NCBI RefSeq assembly: GCF_003115845.1
Contig: NZ_KZ819027.1
Location: forward strand, 1 to 64,000
Direction of reading: 5' to 3'
Origin: Brenneria roseae subsp. roseae
GTDB lineage: Bacteria; Pseudomonadota; Gammaproteobacteria; Enterobacterales; Enterobacteriaceae
DNA length: 64,000 nucleotides
Shown piece after piece: positions 1-8,722 of the stretch (position 1 is the stretch's first letter; the number at the start of each line of letters is the position of its first letter). A program made the position numbers and the translations under genes. A model generated the notes under the pieces. The model was not told the origin of the DNA and ran no database searches. It saw only the letters and a list, made by a program, of their open reading frames with translations.

Positions 1-126
1 CGATATCACTGAAGTAATGACTTCCGCTTCTGGCACATAGCCGCCTGCCGGATTAGATTGCGCTCAGATCAGCAAAAGAGCCAGATCGAGTATGGGTCAG
101 AACACGCCGATTTATTCAACGACACT

Positions 127-1002
127 CTATAGCGCTTTCCCATAAACCCGCTGCACATACCGCCCACGCCCATCCCCATGCCCTAAATCCATCGATACCA
201 GCGCGCAGGCTTCCCGGTTACTGAATCCCTGTCGCCGATAATAGCACATCGCATCTTGCGCCCATGCGTAACGCAGGCTGTGCGGGGAATATTGCCCTTT
301 AAGTCCTGCCAGAGCTGTTTGTGAGCGCCAGCGGTTCATGGCGCTTTTCAGATCCGGTTTATCAATCAGCCGACCATTGCGGGCAGCGGCTACCGCCAGC
401 GCCTGATTCACTGTTTGTGTTAGCGCTTCCCGCTCCAGAACCCGCGTTTGCCGGGGCCGTCCGCCTTTGGTGCCGAATACCACCGTCAGTTGTTCGTCGC
501 CTCGCTCCAATGCCGCAGCCCACGTCTTGAGCGATTGCGAACACTGCACCGCTTCTTGTGAGCGCAGGCCCATCATTCGAGCCAGTTGCAACGTCAGCGC
601 GAGTCCGGCGTCTTTCTGTTGCAGGGTTGACAGCGCCGCCTGATAGCGCTCCGGCGTAATCGCTTGCCGCGTGCCGTCCCGGCTGGCGCAGCTCAGCCCT
701 AACGCCCTGTTGCTCAATCGGTCCGCATCCGCCAGCTTGCTCCGTCCGGCAGCCCGAAGAATGACACGCACTGCCGCCATTTCATTATGCAGCGTGCGCA
801 GTGTAATTCCCTGTTCTAACCGTTCGGCGATATAGCATTCGATATGTTTTGCTTTCAGATGCTGCACCGTGCGGATCTGAATATTCAAAGACAGCAGGTG
901 ACTGGCAAGCCGCTCTGCAATTTTTAGTCGGTCATGTACCGTCTTATGGCTGCCGCCGGCCTGTCGGGCCAGCGTCTGCATTTCCCGACTTAATCGTGAC
1001 AT
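127..1002 (-). CDS. Tyrosine recombinase / integrase-domain protein of a genomic island
   Basis: This 291-residue protein looks like a tyrosine recombinase. An N-terminal SAM-like core-binding region (about residues 1-110) precedes a catalytic region. The visible catalytic set is an Arg in MMGLRSQEA, a Lys in GTKGGRPR, HSLR in SPHSLRYAW, and a C-terminal His and candidate Tyr in LGHGDGRGRYVQRVY. The layout resembles the short integrase-domain proteins carried by enterobacterial islands and integrative elements (family recollection, not a search). It lies on the same strand as the P4-type integrase at 2259-3500, about 1.25 kb away, so the island carries two recombinases. It might act on excision, or on a nested element, instead of ssrA integration; this cannot be told from sequence. 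Confidence 0.8.
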   Translation of the reverse strand: MSRLSREMQTLARQAGGSHKTVHDRLKIAERLASHLLSLNIQIRTVQHLKAKHIECYIAERLEQGITLRTLHNEMAAVRVILRAAGRSKLADADRLSNRALGLSCASRDGTRQAITPERYQAALSTLQQKDAGLALTLQLARMMGLRSQEAVQCSQSLKTWAAALERGDEQLTVVFGTKGGRPRQTRVLEREALTQTVNQALAVAAARNGRLIDKPDLKSAMNRWRSQTALAGLKGQYSPHSLRYAWAQDAMCYYRRQGFSNREACALVSMDLGHGDGRGRYVQRVYGKAL

Positions 1003-1232
1003 ATGCTATCCCCCGATCCTCAATAACCTCTGTTCTCCGGCGCACGGCGATTTACGACACGGGTTTACCGTGCCGCACTGAACAATACCTGCGCGCCGGA
1101 GCGGCAGCGGTTGAGGTATGACGGGGATATCGGTTATGCACTCGGTGCAGCCGCCTGCATCAGCAGGGTAATCCCCTCAGGCTGAAAGCCCGCCTCAGGT
1201 ATCGGTTCAGTCCTCCTCTGATAAGTGGGTTG

Positions 1233-1385
1233 ATGAGAATTGACGCAGAAAATGTTCGTCAGATGACAGGTCGCGCCGGAAAGCGCTGTGGCGTAAAGGC
1301 TGGCGCAGAGATCGTTCGCGGCGTCACTTGCAACGGCTTTGCGCCGTATGAAGTGACGCCGCTGCCTCATGGATGCATTCGCTGA
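1233..1385 (+). CDS. Possible small protein (50 residues), function unknown
   Basis: An ATG-initiated frame of 50 codons in the island. It is Gly-, Arg- and Val-rich with two internal cysteines and ends PLPHGCIR. Only a weak GTGGG precedes the start. A 99-codon frame runs antisense over the same bases (1134-1433), and at most one of the two is likely real. No family was recognised. It is listed because island regions often hold such small genes. Confidence 0.25.
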   Translation: MRIDAENVRQMTGRAGKRCGVKAGAEIVRGVTCNGFAPYEVTPLPHGCIR

Positions 1386-1686
1386 GGCAGCAAAAGGCCG
1401 CAGACGGTTGCGCCAGCTATAAGGGATGTACACATCGGTGCATATGCGAAAGGCAAGAACAAACAGGATACGGCACTAAGGCGCTGAAATAAGGTAGCTA
1501 CCATCGCCGCAGCGATCACCCGCAAACTGGTAGCGAGGCGGGTTGGGAGTCGACCACACAGGCTGTGCCTGTGCGTTGCCTTGAAGGTCGTGGCAACGTG
1601 GAGTGCTGCGTGCAGCAGCGGTATAGCACTGACAATTTACTGCGCCAAAATCCGTATATCAAGCGGCTAACGCGCTGCGCTTGTTG

Positions 1687-1729
1687 GCTCCTTACTGGAT
1701 TTCTATTCCATAGAAATCCAGTAAGGAGC
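1687..1729. repeat. Perfect 20-bp inverted repeat with 3-nt loop
   Basis: The arms 1687-1706 and 1710-1729 are exactly complementary over 20 bp around the loop TCC. The stem core is CTCCTTACTGGATTTCTAT. No T-run follows on the plus strand; TCTAAATCC comes next, which partly repeats the arm. It lies about 50 bases past the end of the nlp-like gene (minus strand), so it could terminate that gene. Its length and perfection also suit a recombinase or relaxase target, or a cruciform. Confidence 0.75.
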
Positions 1730-1777
1730 GTCTAAATCCACTAGCAGTATGAAAAAAATTTTGTAAATTTTTAGTGG

Positions 1778-2023
1778 CTAATCCGAGGTTCCATCTCGGT
1801 ATTGTTGATGATGTCCGCTGTTATAGCGCGAAGGCCAGATTTCTTCGGGGCGTTTATGCAAGGCTTCGGCGATTAAGCGTTCTCCTTTAGGCCAATGGCG
1901 CGTCAGTGTATTTGCCAAAGTGGAAGAGGCGAGTCCCGCTTCTCTGGAAACCGCAGCCAGCGTTGTGCCTTTCTTTCTTAAACCAGCAATGATATCTGCC
2001 GGATGCCAGTCTTGTTCAATCAT
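1778..2023 (-). CDS. Ner/Nlp (SfsB)-like helix-turn-helix DNA-binding protein
   Basis: This 81-residue basic protein starts MIEQDWHPADIIAGLRKKG and continues with TLAAVSREAGLASSTLANTL. That arrangement is typical of the Mu Ner / Nlp winged-helix-like regulators: an N-terminal D-W-H-P-A-D-I-I motif, then a helix-turn-helix at about residues 20-42. Such proteins act as transcriptional regulators in phages and islands. It sits between two tyrosine recombinases on the same strand and is a natural candidate to control island genes or excision. Family assignment is from motif recognition; the target is unknown. Confidence 0.8.
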   Translation of the reverse strand: MIEQDWHPADIIAGLRKKGTTLAAVSREAGLASSTLANTLTRHWPKGERLIAEALHKRPEEIWPSRYNSGHHQQYRDGTSD

Positions 2024-2193
2024 ACGAAGTCACCTAGGTTGATGCCCGTCAGAGGCGATGAAATCGTTTGTTCTGACTGAGGCATATTTTTAATTTCTTC
2101 CTTTTTAGCATCAGTTAAGTGACTTTATCTTAAGAGTTACTAAAGACGTGGGGTTGAGGATTTGTCCATTGACGATGAGCGAAAAATAACGCG

Positions 2194-2238
2194 TCTCCCG
2201 CCTCACACCATCACTTGCTTATGGTGTGAGGCGGGAGA
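2194..2238 (-). terminator. Probable terminator downstream of the P4-type integrase
   Basis: An 18-bp perfect inverted repeat (2194-2211 with 2221-2238, 9-base loop) lies about 20 bases beyond the integrase stop codon. On the minus strand the stem is followed after a few bases by TTATTTTT, which suits an intrinsic terminator for the integrase transcript. Confidence 0.7.
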
Positions 2239-2258
2239 GAAAACACGGCCTCATATAA

Positions 2259-3500
2259 TTACCCAATAGCCTTAAGTCCCCGGATCCCGCCTTCCAGTAC
2301 GCTGCCGTTGTCCGCCGCTTTCACAAAGTCGGCCCACCATTGCATTATGGGGCGACGCTGTTCCAGATAATCGCTGCGGTTATAGGCCCGGCGTACTTCA
2401 TTTTTATCTACGTGGGCGAGGGCGGCTTCGATGACATCGGGTGGAAAGCCTTGTTCATTGAGCGCGGTGCTGGCAATGGAGCGCATGCCGTGTGATACCA
2501 GAATGCCGCCTAATCCGGCGCGTTTTAGCGCGGCGTTGACCGTCTGGCTATTCATTGGCTGTAACGGTTTAATGCGGCTGGGGAAAACATATTCCCGATG
2601 GCTGCTTAAAGGCCGCATAAGTTCCAGAATCGCCAACGCCTGTTCTGACAGCGGAACGACATGTACCCGCTTCATTTTCATGCGTTCGGCCGGAATGCGC
2701 CATTCTTTAGCGTCCAGATCGATCTCCTGCCAGCGCGTCTCAGCGGCTTCGACAGGGCGGGTGAGGGTGAGAAGCTGCCACATAAACAGACAGCGGGTCG
2801 GTAACTCGATATTTGCCAGCCGCATTGTTTGCATCAGTTGCGGTAGTTGATCCGGGCGGATGCTGGGCATGTGCTTTTTCTGCGGTTTCTCGAACGCCTT
2901 GCTGATATTGACGCTGGGAGCCGCATCGATCAGACCAACGTTCATGGCATAGATCATCACCTCGTTAATCCGCTGACATAACCGCCTTACCGTTTCCAGC
3001 GCGCCTCTGGCCTGCACCGGCTGGATAGCCTGCACCAGCGTGCGCGCTTTGATATCCGTGATGCTGATATCGCCGATGGCGGGAAAGATATCCTTTTCGA
3101 GGGATCGCTGGATATCGGAGGCATAGTCGGCGGTGACGCTGCTCTTTTTTAGCTGTAGCCAGCGTTCGGCAACGACCTTAAAGGTGTTGGATTGGGTTTC
3201 CAGCGCTTGCCGCTTTAGCGCGTGGTAATGCTCTTGAGGATCGATATCTTTGGCAATTAACGATTTGGTTTCAGTGCGGCGTTTTCGGGCGTCGGCCAGA
3301 GTGACGGCAGGATAGGAACCAAAACTCAGTTTTGCGCGCTTTTTGGTTAAAGGTCGATAGTAGCGGAATTGCCAAAGTTTACTGCCGCCGGGTTTGATTA
3401 GAAGCTCAAGTCCGTCACCATCATACAGGGAGTAGTCGGCCTCTTTGGGTTTGGCCGCTTTGATCTCGGTATCGCTAAGCGGCCTTGTTTGCCTTGCCAT
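2259..3500 (-). CDS. P4-type site-specific integrase (ssrA-associated)
   Basis: Tyrosine integrase that would insert and excise the island at the tmRNA gene. About 413 residues. The N-terminal DUF4102/arm-binding domain (LSDTEIKAAKPKE, YDGDGLELLIKPGG, ARKRRTETKSLI) is followed by a core-binding region and a catalytic domain with an Arg in LTLTRPVEAAE, HGMRSIASTAL and a C-terminal ALAHVDKNEVRRAYNRSDY bearing the last His, Arg and Tyr. An in-frame ATG further upstream (3548) exists, but the start at 3500 is chosen because GGAGGTGCCTATG gives an ideal ribosome-binding site. It sits about 180 bases from the 3' end of ssrA, the classical P4/CP4-57 arrangement. Confidence 0.93.
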   Translation of the reverse strand: MARQTRPLSDTEIKAAKPKEADYSLYDGDGLELLIKPGGSKLWQFRYYRPLTKKRAKLSFGSYPAVTLADARKRRTETKSLIAKDIDPQEHYHALKRQALETQSNTFKVVAERWLQLKKSSVTADYASDIQRSLEKDIFPAIGDISITDIKARTLVQAIQPVQARGALETVRRLCQRINEVMIYAMNVGLIDAAPSVNISKAFEKPQKKHMPSIRPDQLPQLMQTMRLANIELPTRCLFMWQLLTLTRPVEAAETRWQEIDLDAKEWRIPAERMKMKRVHVVPLSEQALAILELMRPLSSHREYVFPSRIKPLQPMNSQTVNAALKRAGLGGILVSHGMRSIASTALNEQGFPPDVIEAALAHVDKNEVRRAYNRSDYLEQRRPIMQWWADFVKAADNGSVLEGGIRGLKAIG

Positions 3501-3682
3501 AGGCACCTCCACTAAGTTTAGGCCCAACAGGAATGAGGGAAACTGCATAGAGTGCCTAAAATTGTGCCTAACAATGGTGGAAGTTACAAGATCGCCACAG
3601 CGCCCAATAGATGTAAAAAAGCCCGCAGGGCTTGTGCCATGCGGGCTTAGTGGACTTCTTTGGCGTTCTATAGAACAAAATT
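3501..3682. other. Integrase upstream region with candidate arm-type repeats
   Basis: Direct repeats GTGCCTAA at 3552-3559 and 3564-3571 lie just upstream of the integrase, with a related TTAGGC near 3519. They resemble the arm-site repeats that P4-family integrases and excisionases bind. The attachment core itself would be within the 3' end of ssrA. The second att copy would lie outside the window to the left. Confidence 0.4.
3619..3648 (-). terminator. ssrA intrinsic terminator
   Basis: A 9-bp perfect stem (AAGCCCGCA at 3619-3627 with TGCGGGCTT at 3640-3648) is followed on the minus strand by a run of T residues. It is placed about 35 bases after the mature tmRNA 3' end. Confidence 0.85.
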
Positions 3683-4046
3683 TGGTGGAGCTGGGGGGAT
3701 TTGAACCCCCGTCCGGAATTACTCTACCGTTGGTACTACATGCTTAGTCTAATCTTTACATTCGCCTGCCAGCTGCGGATAGACACGCCACTAACAAACT
3801 AGCCTGATTGGATTTAACGCTTCAGCCCCAGGCAGGACATCCACGCGATCTCTTTTGGGTTTGACCTCTCTTGATCCCCGTCCTAAGAGCGGAGGCTAGG
3901 GAGAGAGGGCTCAGAGCAGGTTATTAAGCTGCTAAAGCGTAGTTTTCGTCGTTTGCGACTATTTTTTTGCGGCTTTTTACGAGGCCAACCGCCCCTCGGC
4001 ATGCACCTAGGGCTTTGCAAATCCCGTCGAATCCAGAATCAGCCCC
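3683..4046 (-). ncRNA. ssrA: tmRNA (10Sa RNA)
   Basis: Transfer-messenger RNA for trans-translation: it releases stalled ribosomes and tags the truncated peptide for proteolysis. The minus-strand sequence begins GGGGCTGATTCTGGATTCG and ends with a tRNA-like acceptor finishing GGAGCTCCACCA-type (TGGTGGAGCT on the plus strand). The tag frame at 3956-3921 (minus) encodes ANDENYALAA followed by two stops, identical to the E. coli tag. Length is about 364 nt, as expected. The 3' end doubles as the island attachment site. The partner protein gene smpB lies directly upstream on the same strand. Confidence 0.97.
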
Positions 4047-4095
4047 AAGGAACTTTCTTTAGTATACCAGAACTTATCCTACTTAAGCCACCGAC

Positions 4096-4578
4096 TTAGC
4101 GGTTAGCGTTCTTCATGATACGGGCTTTGTCTAATTTCCATTCACGTTCTTTGATGTCATCACGTTTATCGTGATCTTTTTTACCTTTCGCCACGCCGAT
4201 TTTGACTTTGCTCCAGGCATTTTTCCAGTACATGGATAAGGCGACGACGGTGTAGCCTTCACGGCTGACTCGTCCGAACAGCGAATCTAATTCTCGCTTG
4301 TTGAGCAATAGTTTACGTGTACGCGTAGGGTCACAAACAACATGCGAAGATGCAACGTTAAGCGGTGTGATAGTGGCGCCGAACAGGTACGCTTCACCGT
4401 CTCTGAATGTTACATAGCTGTCGCTGATATTGGCTTTGCCCGCACGCAGTGATTTTACTTCCCAACCTTGCAACGAAAGACCGGCCTCAAATTCCTCTTC
4501 AATGAAGTATTCGTGGCGGGCACGCTTGTTTTGCGCAATGGTAGCGGAACCGGGTTTGTACGCTTTTTTCTTTGTCAT
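4096..4578 (-). CDS. smpB: SsrA-binding protein SmpB
   Basis: SmpB binds the tRNA-like domain of tmRNA and delivers it to stalled ribosomes. The 160-residue product ([20 protein letters not shown]...) has the full OB-fold core, including [28 protein letters not shown] and [14 protein letters not shown], and a basic C-terminal tail ending ARIMKNANR that inserts into the mRNA channel. The start at 4578 is chosen over an upstream ATG (4638) because it gives the standard 160-residue length. It lies immediately upstream of ssrA on the same strand and is divergent from ratA. Confidence 0.97.
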   Translation of the reverse strand: MTKKKAYKPGSATIAQNKRARHEYFIEEEFEAGLSLQGWEVKSLRAGKANISDSYVTFRDGEAYLFGATITPLNVASSHVVCDPTRTRKLLLNKRELDSLFGRVSREGYTVVALSMYWKNAWSKVKIGVAKGKKDHDKRDDIKEREWKLDKARIMKNANR

Positions 4579-4733
4579 AGTGCCGTCATTATACTGGATG
4601 TAAAAGGGAATGAAATCCCCGCCGTGTGTCTGGGTCATTGTTGATGATATTGTGCGATAGTGCGCGCAGAATTTTTATCTGTCGGCTTATCAGTGCTATT
4701 ATTTTGCGCGTTTTATGAATCACGGAAAATGGT

Positions 4734-5168
4734 ATGCCAAAAATAAGTCGTTCAGCTCTGGTGCCGTTCAGCGCTGAGCAAATGTATCAATTGGTCAATG
4801 ATGTTTCTTCTTACCCTGCCTTTCTGCCGGGATGTACGGGCAGCCGGATTATTTCATCGACGCCTGATGAAATGACGGCGGCGGTAGATGTGGCCAAAGC
4901 GGGTATCAGTAAGACATTCACTACGCGTAATACGTTGACCAATAACCAAAATATCAATATGCAGTTGGTTGATGGACCTTTCCGCCAACTCAGTGGCGAC
5001 TGGCATTTTACGCCGCTGAGTCCGGATGCCTGTAAAGTGGAGCTGCATCTTGATTTCGAATTCACTAATGTTCTGATTGAACTCGCTTTTGGCAAGGTTT
5101 TCAAGGAACTGGCGGGAAATATGGTGCAGGCATTCACGCAGCGCGCCAAAGAGGTTTACAGTGCCTGA
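4734..5168 (+). CDS. ratA: RatA, START/polyketide-cyclase-like domain protein (CoQ10-binding family)
   Basis: 144 residues, starting [21 protein letters not shown], the standard beginning of the YfjG/RatA family. The fold is the SRPBCC/START helix-grip type, with [10 protein letters not shown] and [16 protein letters not shown] in the C-terminal half. In E. coli the protein has been described as a ribosome-association toxin, while eukaryotic and other bacterial homologues (Coq10) bind ubiquinone; both descriptions exist for the family. It overlaps ratB by 8 bases, so the two are translationally coupled. The gene is divergent from smpB, as in other Enterobacterales. Confidence 0.95.
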   Translation: MPKISRSALVPFSAEQMYQLVNDVSSYPAFLPGCTGSRIISSTPDEMTAAVDVAKAGISKTFTTRNTLTNNQNINMQLVDGPFRQLSGDWHFTPLSPDACKVELHLDFEFTNVLIELAFGKVFKELAGNMVQAFTQRAKEVYSA

Positions 5169-5445
5169 TATTCGTGTGGTTGTGGTGTACGCATTACCGG
5201 AGCGACAGTATCTGCGTACGCTTACTCTGGCGGAGGGCAGTACGGTGGAACAGGCGATTGTCGCATCGGGTCTGCTTGAATTGCGAAGAGATATTGATTT
5301 GCAGACCAATAAGGTCGGCATATACAGCCGGACCGCAAAACTTGCCGATGTGCTGAGTGATGGCGATCGGGTTGAGATCTACCGTCCCTTGATTGCCGAT
5401 CCGAAAGAGTTACGTCGTCAGCGTGCCGAGCGCTCAAAAAAATAA
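5161..5445 (+). CDS. ratB: RatB / RnfH-like ubiquitin-fold protein
   Basis: A 94-residue UPF0125 (RnfH) family protein with a small beta-grasp fold. It begins [19 protein letters not shown] and ends in a basic tail ([13 protein letters not shown]). The GTG start at 5161 lies inside the last codons of ratA (8-base overlap); an upstream in-frame ATG lies deep within ratA and is not used. In E. coli it forms a two-gene unit with ratA and is named as a possible antitoxin, although that role is weakly supported. Confidence 0.92.
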   Translation: MPDIRVVVVYALPERQYLRTLTLAEGSTVEQAIVASGLLELRRDIDLQTNKVGIYSRTAKLADVLSDGDRVEIYRPLIADPKELRRQRAERSKK

Positions 5446-5466
5446 GGCACGGCGTGCCTTATTTTT
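5438..5466. terminator. Bidirectional terminator between ratB and bamE
   Basis: A 13-bp perfect stem, AAAAATAAGGCAC (5438-5450) with GTGCCTTATTTTT (5454-5466), gives A-run and T-run flanks on either strand. It overlaps the ratB stop codon. It closes ratAB and may also serve bamE, which converges from the other side. Confidence 0.85.
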
Positions 5467-5560
5467 GTCACCACTTATCCAGTAGTAAAATTCTTTCTTG
5501 CTTGCCCGGGATATTTCACCCTGTCAGCGTGATGTTACATGCAACAAAACCGTGACTGAA

Positions 5561-5899
5561 TTAGTTCAGCGTCGGTTTGTTATCAATATTGGTCAGTACA
5601 CCGTCAGCACTGAAGGTCAGCGTCAACGTTTGCTGTGTTACGGATTCATGGCCAGGCTGCTGGCGGAATACGTAAAACCAGGTATCGCTGCCAAACGGAT
5701 CCTGCATCATGGGCGTACCCAGCGTATAAGCGACCTGTTGCTTGGTCATTCCGGTATGAATTTTGGCGACGTCACCCGGTGCCAGATAGTTTCCCTGATT
5801 GATGTCCGGCCGATAGACCACTTTTTCTAACGTGGAACAACCGGCAGTCAGCATAACAACAACCACCGCGGCGACGACAGTCAGCGTTTTACAGCGCAT
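5561..5899 (-). CDS. bamE: Outer membrane assembly lipoprotein BamE (SmpA)
   Basis: Lipoprotein component of the beta-barrel assembly machine. The 112-residue precursor has a hydrophobic signal with lipobox LTAGC (Cys about residue 21). The mature part contains the BamE fold: [31 protein letters not shown] and [12 protein letters not shown]. The start at 5899 is preferred to an upstream ATG (5968) because it gives the usual signal peptide length. It lies downstream of recN on the same strand with a gap of about 150 bases, the usual enterobacterial order. Confidence 0.95.
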   Translation of the reverse strand: MRCKTLTVVAAVVVVMLTAGCSTLEKVVYRPDINQGNYLAPGDVAKIHTGMTKQQVAYTLGTPMMQDPFGSDTWFYVFRQQPGHESVTQQTLTLTFSADGVLTNIDNKPTLN

Positions 5900-6050
5900 A
5901 GTGATTACATTCCTTAAGGGCATAGGTTGCCGATGATAATAGACCTTGCCTGACTTGAAAACCGGCAAGACCCCAGTATGACCTCAGGAAGGCAAAAAAG
6001 TTGAGCTTTTTTACCGTCGTTCGCGTTTCAAGCCGTTGGCTCCGTCTGCC

Positions 6051-7712
6051 TTATGCCGCCAGCAACTCTTTGGCGTTTGCCAGCGTATTTTTGGTTACGG
6101 CGCTGCCGCCGAGTAAACGAGCGAGTTCCTGTAGCCGTGCGCGTTTGTCCAGCGGCTGCATCAGCGTTTCGGTTTCTGCGCCGTCGGTTTGCTTGCTGAC
6201 AAAGAAATGTTGATGACCACAACCTGCGACCTGTGGCAGGTGAGTGACACACATGACCTGTGTCGATTCCCCGAGTTGGCGCAGCATTTTGCCCACAATC
6301 GCCGCCGTCGGGCCGCTGATACCCACATCGACTTCATCAAAAATCAACGCCGGCGTATCCATTTTACGTGCGGTGATGACCTGAATAATCAGGGCAATAC
6401 GTGACAGCTCCCCGCCAGATGCCACTTTTGCCAGCGGTTGATGTGGTTGGCCGGGGTTGGTTGTGACACAAAATTCAATGCTGTCAGCACCGCTGGCGGT
6501 CAGGTATTCGGGGGTAAATTTCACCTGAATGTTGAAGTGACCATGTGGCATGGCCAGCTCATGCATATTGGCCGTGATGAGCTGGGCTAATTCACTGGCG
6601 TGATGCTGTCGGCGAACGTGCAATTGTTCCGCGACGTGCAATGCCTGTTGATGGTAGGCGCTGACTGTTGCGCTGAGCGTTTCGTGGTCGCTTTCCTGCT
6701 GTTCCAGCAAGCGTTGCTCTTCCAGTAGCTGCTGATAATGAGCGGGTAAGGCTTCTGGCGCGATGTGATGCTTACGGGCCAGCGTCATCTGACGGGATAG
6801 CCGTTGCTCAAGTTCGTATAGCCGGATGGGATCGAGATCCATTTGATCGCCGTAGTGACGCAGTTCATCACTGGCTTCGCTAATTTGAATACCGGCTTCT
6901 TCCAGCATGCTGAGCACGCCCGACAGCTTTTCATCCATACTGATCAACTCACCGAGCTGATGTTTAACGCTGTGCAGCATGCTGAGTATGTTCCGCTCTT
7001 CATTTTCGCTGAGCAATTGCAATGTTTGTTGACTCAAAGCCAGCAGCTGACCGCTGTTCGCCAGCCGTTTGTATTCGGCATCGATTTGCTCGTATTCACC
7101 GGACTGGGGGGCGAATTCATTCAGTTCTTTCAATTGATATTGCAGGAGTTCGCGGCGTGCTTCCCGCTCGATAGCCGCCTGCTGCAATTGCGCCAGTTCA
7201 CGGCAGCTTTGATGCCATTGCTGCCAGATTTGCTGCATCGCCCCAAGTAGTTCGGGTTCATCCGCATACGCATCCAGCAGATATTTTTGATGCTCTGGTT
7301 TGAGCAGTAGCTGGTGGGCGTGCTGACCGTGCAGCTGAATCAGCAATTGGCCGAGCTCACGCAGCTGCGACAAGGGCACGGCGGTTCCATTGATAAAACC
7401 GCGCGAACGGCCGTCTGCGCCAATCACCCGGCGCAGCAGGCACTCATTGCTGTCGTCCAGCTGATTTTCTTCAAGCCATCGGTGTGCGATGGGGGTATCA
7501 ACCAGAGAAAAGCGGGCGCAAATATCGGCGCGGGTAGCGCCTGGCCTGACCATGCTGGCGTCGGAGCGATTTCCCAGGCAAAGGCCGAGGGCGTCAATGG
7601 CAATGGATTTCCCGGCGCCGGTTTCGCCGGTAATCACGCTCATTCCTGCCTGAAAATCAATTTCTAACTCGCGCACGATGGCGAAGTTACTGATAGTGAG
7701 TTGCGCCAGCAT
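6051..7712 (-). CDS. recN: DNA repair protein RecN
   Basis: SMC-like ATPase of double-strand break repair. At 553 residues it is full length. The N-terminal half-ATPase carries Walker A GETGAGKS (residues 29-36). Long coiled-coil arms follow (about 150-370), and the C-terminal half has the signature [13 protein letters not shown] and Walker [14 protein letters not shown]. The promoter region carries three LexA-box-like sites, so SOS induction is expected. bamE follows on the same strand and nadK precedes it, conserved synteny. Confidence 0.98.
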   Translation of the reverse strand: MLAQLTISNFAIVRELEIDFQAGMSVITGETGAGKSIAIDALGLCLGNRSDASMVRPGATRADICARFSLVDTPIAHRWLEENQLDDSNECLLRRVIGADGRSRGFINGTAVPLSQLRELGQLLIQLHGQHAHQLLLKPEHQKYLLDAYADEPELLGAMQQIWQQWHQSCRELAQLQQAAIEREARRELLQYQLKELNEFAPQSGEYEQIDAEYKRLANSGQLLALSQQTLQLLSENEERNILSMLHSVKHQLGELISMDEKLSGVLSMLEEAGIQISEASDELRHYGDQMDLDPIRLYELEQRLSRQMTLARKHHIAPEALPAHYQQLLEEQRLLEQQESDHETLSATVSAYHQQALHVAEQLHVRRQHHASELAQLITANMHELAMPHGHFNIQVKFTPEYLTASGADSIEFCVTTNPGQPHQPLAKVASGGELSRIALIIQVITARKMDTPALIFDEVDVGISGPTAAIVGKMLRQLGESTQVMCVTHLPQVAGCGHQHFFVSKQTDGAETETLMQPLDKRARLQELARLLGGSAVTKNTLANAKELLAA

Positions 7713-7722
7713 GATAGTTTTC

Positions 7723-7777
7723 CTGTATGTAAAAACAAGGTGTAATTACATACAGTATAAACTGGTTTTATATACAG
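7723..7777. promoter_or_regulatory. Three LexA-box-like sites upstream of recN
   Basis: Sites matching CTGT-N8-ACAG, each with one mismatch, occur at 7723-7738 (CTGT...ACAA), 7740-7755 (GTGT...ACAG) and 7762-7777 (CTGG...ACAG). Multiple SOS boxes are known upstream of E. coli recN. The closest lies about 10 bases from the start codon, so repression would be by blocking RNA polymerase. Confidence 0.75.
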
Positions 7778-7797
7778 TAAAGTAGCTGGTGAAAATT

Positions 7798-8676
7798 TTA
7801 GAATAATTTTTTCGACCAGCCGAGCTTTGTGCTTAACGTATTGAAATAACTGTAATCTTTCGGGTGGATCAAATTAAGATAATGTTCGCTGCGACGGATG
7901 AACACTTCTTCTCCTTCCTGTACCGGCAGTGAGATTTGGCTGTCGCAGCTGATTTCCAGATCGTTGGTGATATGGGAAAACTTCAACCGAATCGTGCTGC
8001 TGCTGTTGATAACCAGCGGACGCGCCGAGAGCGTGTGGGGGAACATCGGCACCAGCGCAATGGCATCAAGCGAAGGGGTGAGGATCGGGCCACCGCCGGA
8101 GAGCGAATAAGCGGTAGAGCCTGTGGGCGTGGAGATGATCAAGCCGTCCGAACGCTGTGAAAACGCAAACTTGTCGTCAATATAGACTTCAAATTCGATC
8201 ATGTGCGCGACTTTTCCGGGGTGGAGTACCACTTCGTTGATGGCGGTGCTGATGCTGTTTGGCTGTTCGGCGCGGCAAATATGCGCTTCCAGCATAAAAC
8301 GTCGCTCGCTCAGATAATGGCCGTCGAGCACTTCCGAAAGCTGTTGCTGGGCATGATCCGGATCCAGGTCGGTTAGAAAACCTAGGTTGCCGCGGTTAAC
8401 GCCAATGACGTTGATATCGTAGCGGGACAGAACGCGTGCGGCACCGAGCATATTGCCATCGCCGCCGACCACCACGGCCAGATCGGCCAGCTGTCCGATA
8501 TCGGCCAGGCTGCCGGTCGGCGCGTCTTGCAGGTTCAGTTCGCGGGCAATCTGCTGTTCAATAAGCACCGAATAACCTTTGCCGCTCAGCCAATGATAAA
8601 GCATCTCATGGGTGGCCAGCGCGGTAGGGTGTCGCGGATGGCCGACGATACCAATACAATTAAATGGTTTATTCAT
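7798..8676 (-). CDS. nadK: NAD kinase
   Basis: Phosphorylates NAD+ with ATP to make NADP+, in the cytoplasm. The 292-residue protein starts [20 protein letters not shown], nearly the E. coli N-terminus. It holds the GGDG motif (residues 71-74), [13 protein letters not shown], the NE motif in STAINEVVL, and the catalytic [22 protein letters not shown] block. An ATG three codons upstream (8685) is also possible, but the chosen start matches the family length. The gap to recN contains the LexA sites. The gene is divergent from grpE. Confidence 0.97.
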   Translation of the reverse strand: MNKPFNCIGIVGHPRHPTALATHEMLYHWLSGKGYSVLIEQQIARELNLQDAPTGSLADIGQLADLAVVVGGDGNMLGAARVLSRYDINVIGVNRGNLGFLTDLDPDHAQQQLSEVLDGHYLSERRFMLEAHICRAEQPNSISTAINEVVLHPGKVAHMIEFEVYIDDKFAFSQRSDGLIISTPTGSTAYSLSGGGPILTPSLDAIALVPMFPHTLSARPLVINSSSTIRLKFSHITNDLEISCDSQISLPVQEGEEVFIRRSEHYLNLIHPKDYSYFNTLSTKLGWSKKLF

Positions 8677-8722
8677 TGCTGTCATTGTCCTCAGCGTGGT
8701 GTGCCGACGTTCTGCAAAACCA

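Larger units (their letters stand above)
1003..1777. other. Gene-poor, hairpin-rich island segment
   Basis: This 775-base stretch between two island genes holds no convincing large gene. It contains one possible small ORF (1233-1385, plus strand) and an overlapping antisense frame. Around 1557-1625 there is a run of short perfect hairpins (stems 1557-1562/1568-1573 and 1574-1580/1592-1598), followed by a 20-bp perfect inverted repeat at 1687-1729. The density of hairpins suggests a structured RNA or a protein/DNA-processing site. No known RNA family was recognised. Confidence 0.5.

Noticed and set aside
1134-1433. 99-codon minus-strand frame in the island
   Set aside because: No ribosome site, odd composition, and overlap with another frame; only kept as part of a low-interest finding.
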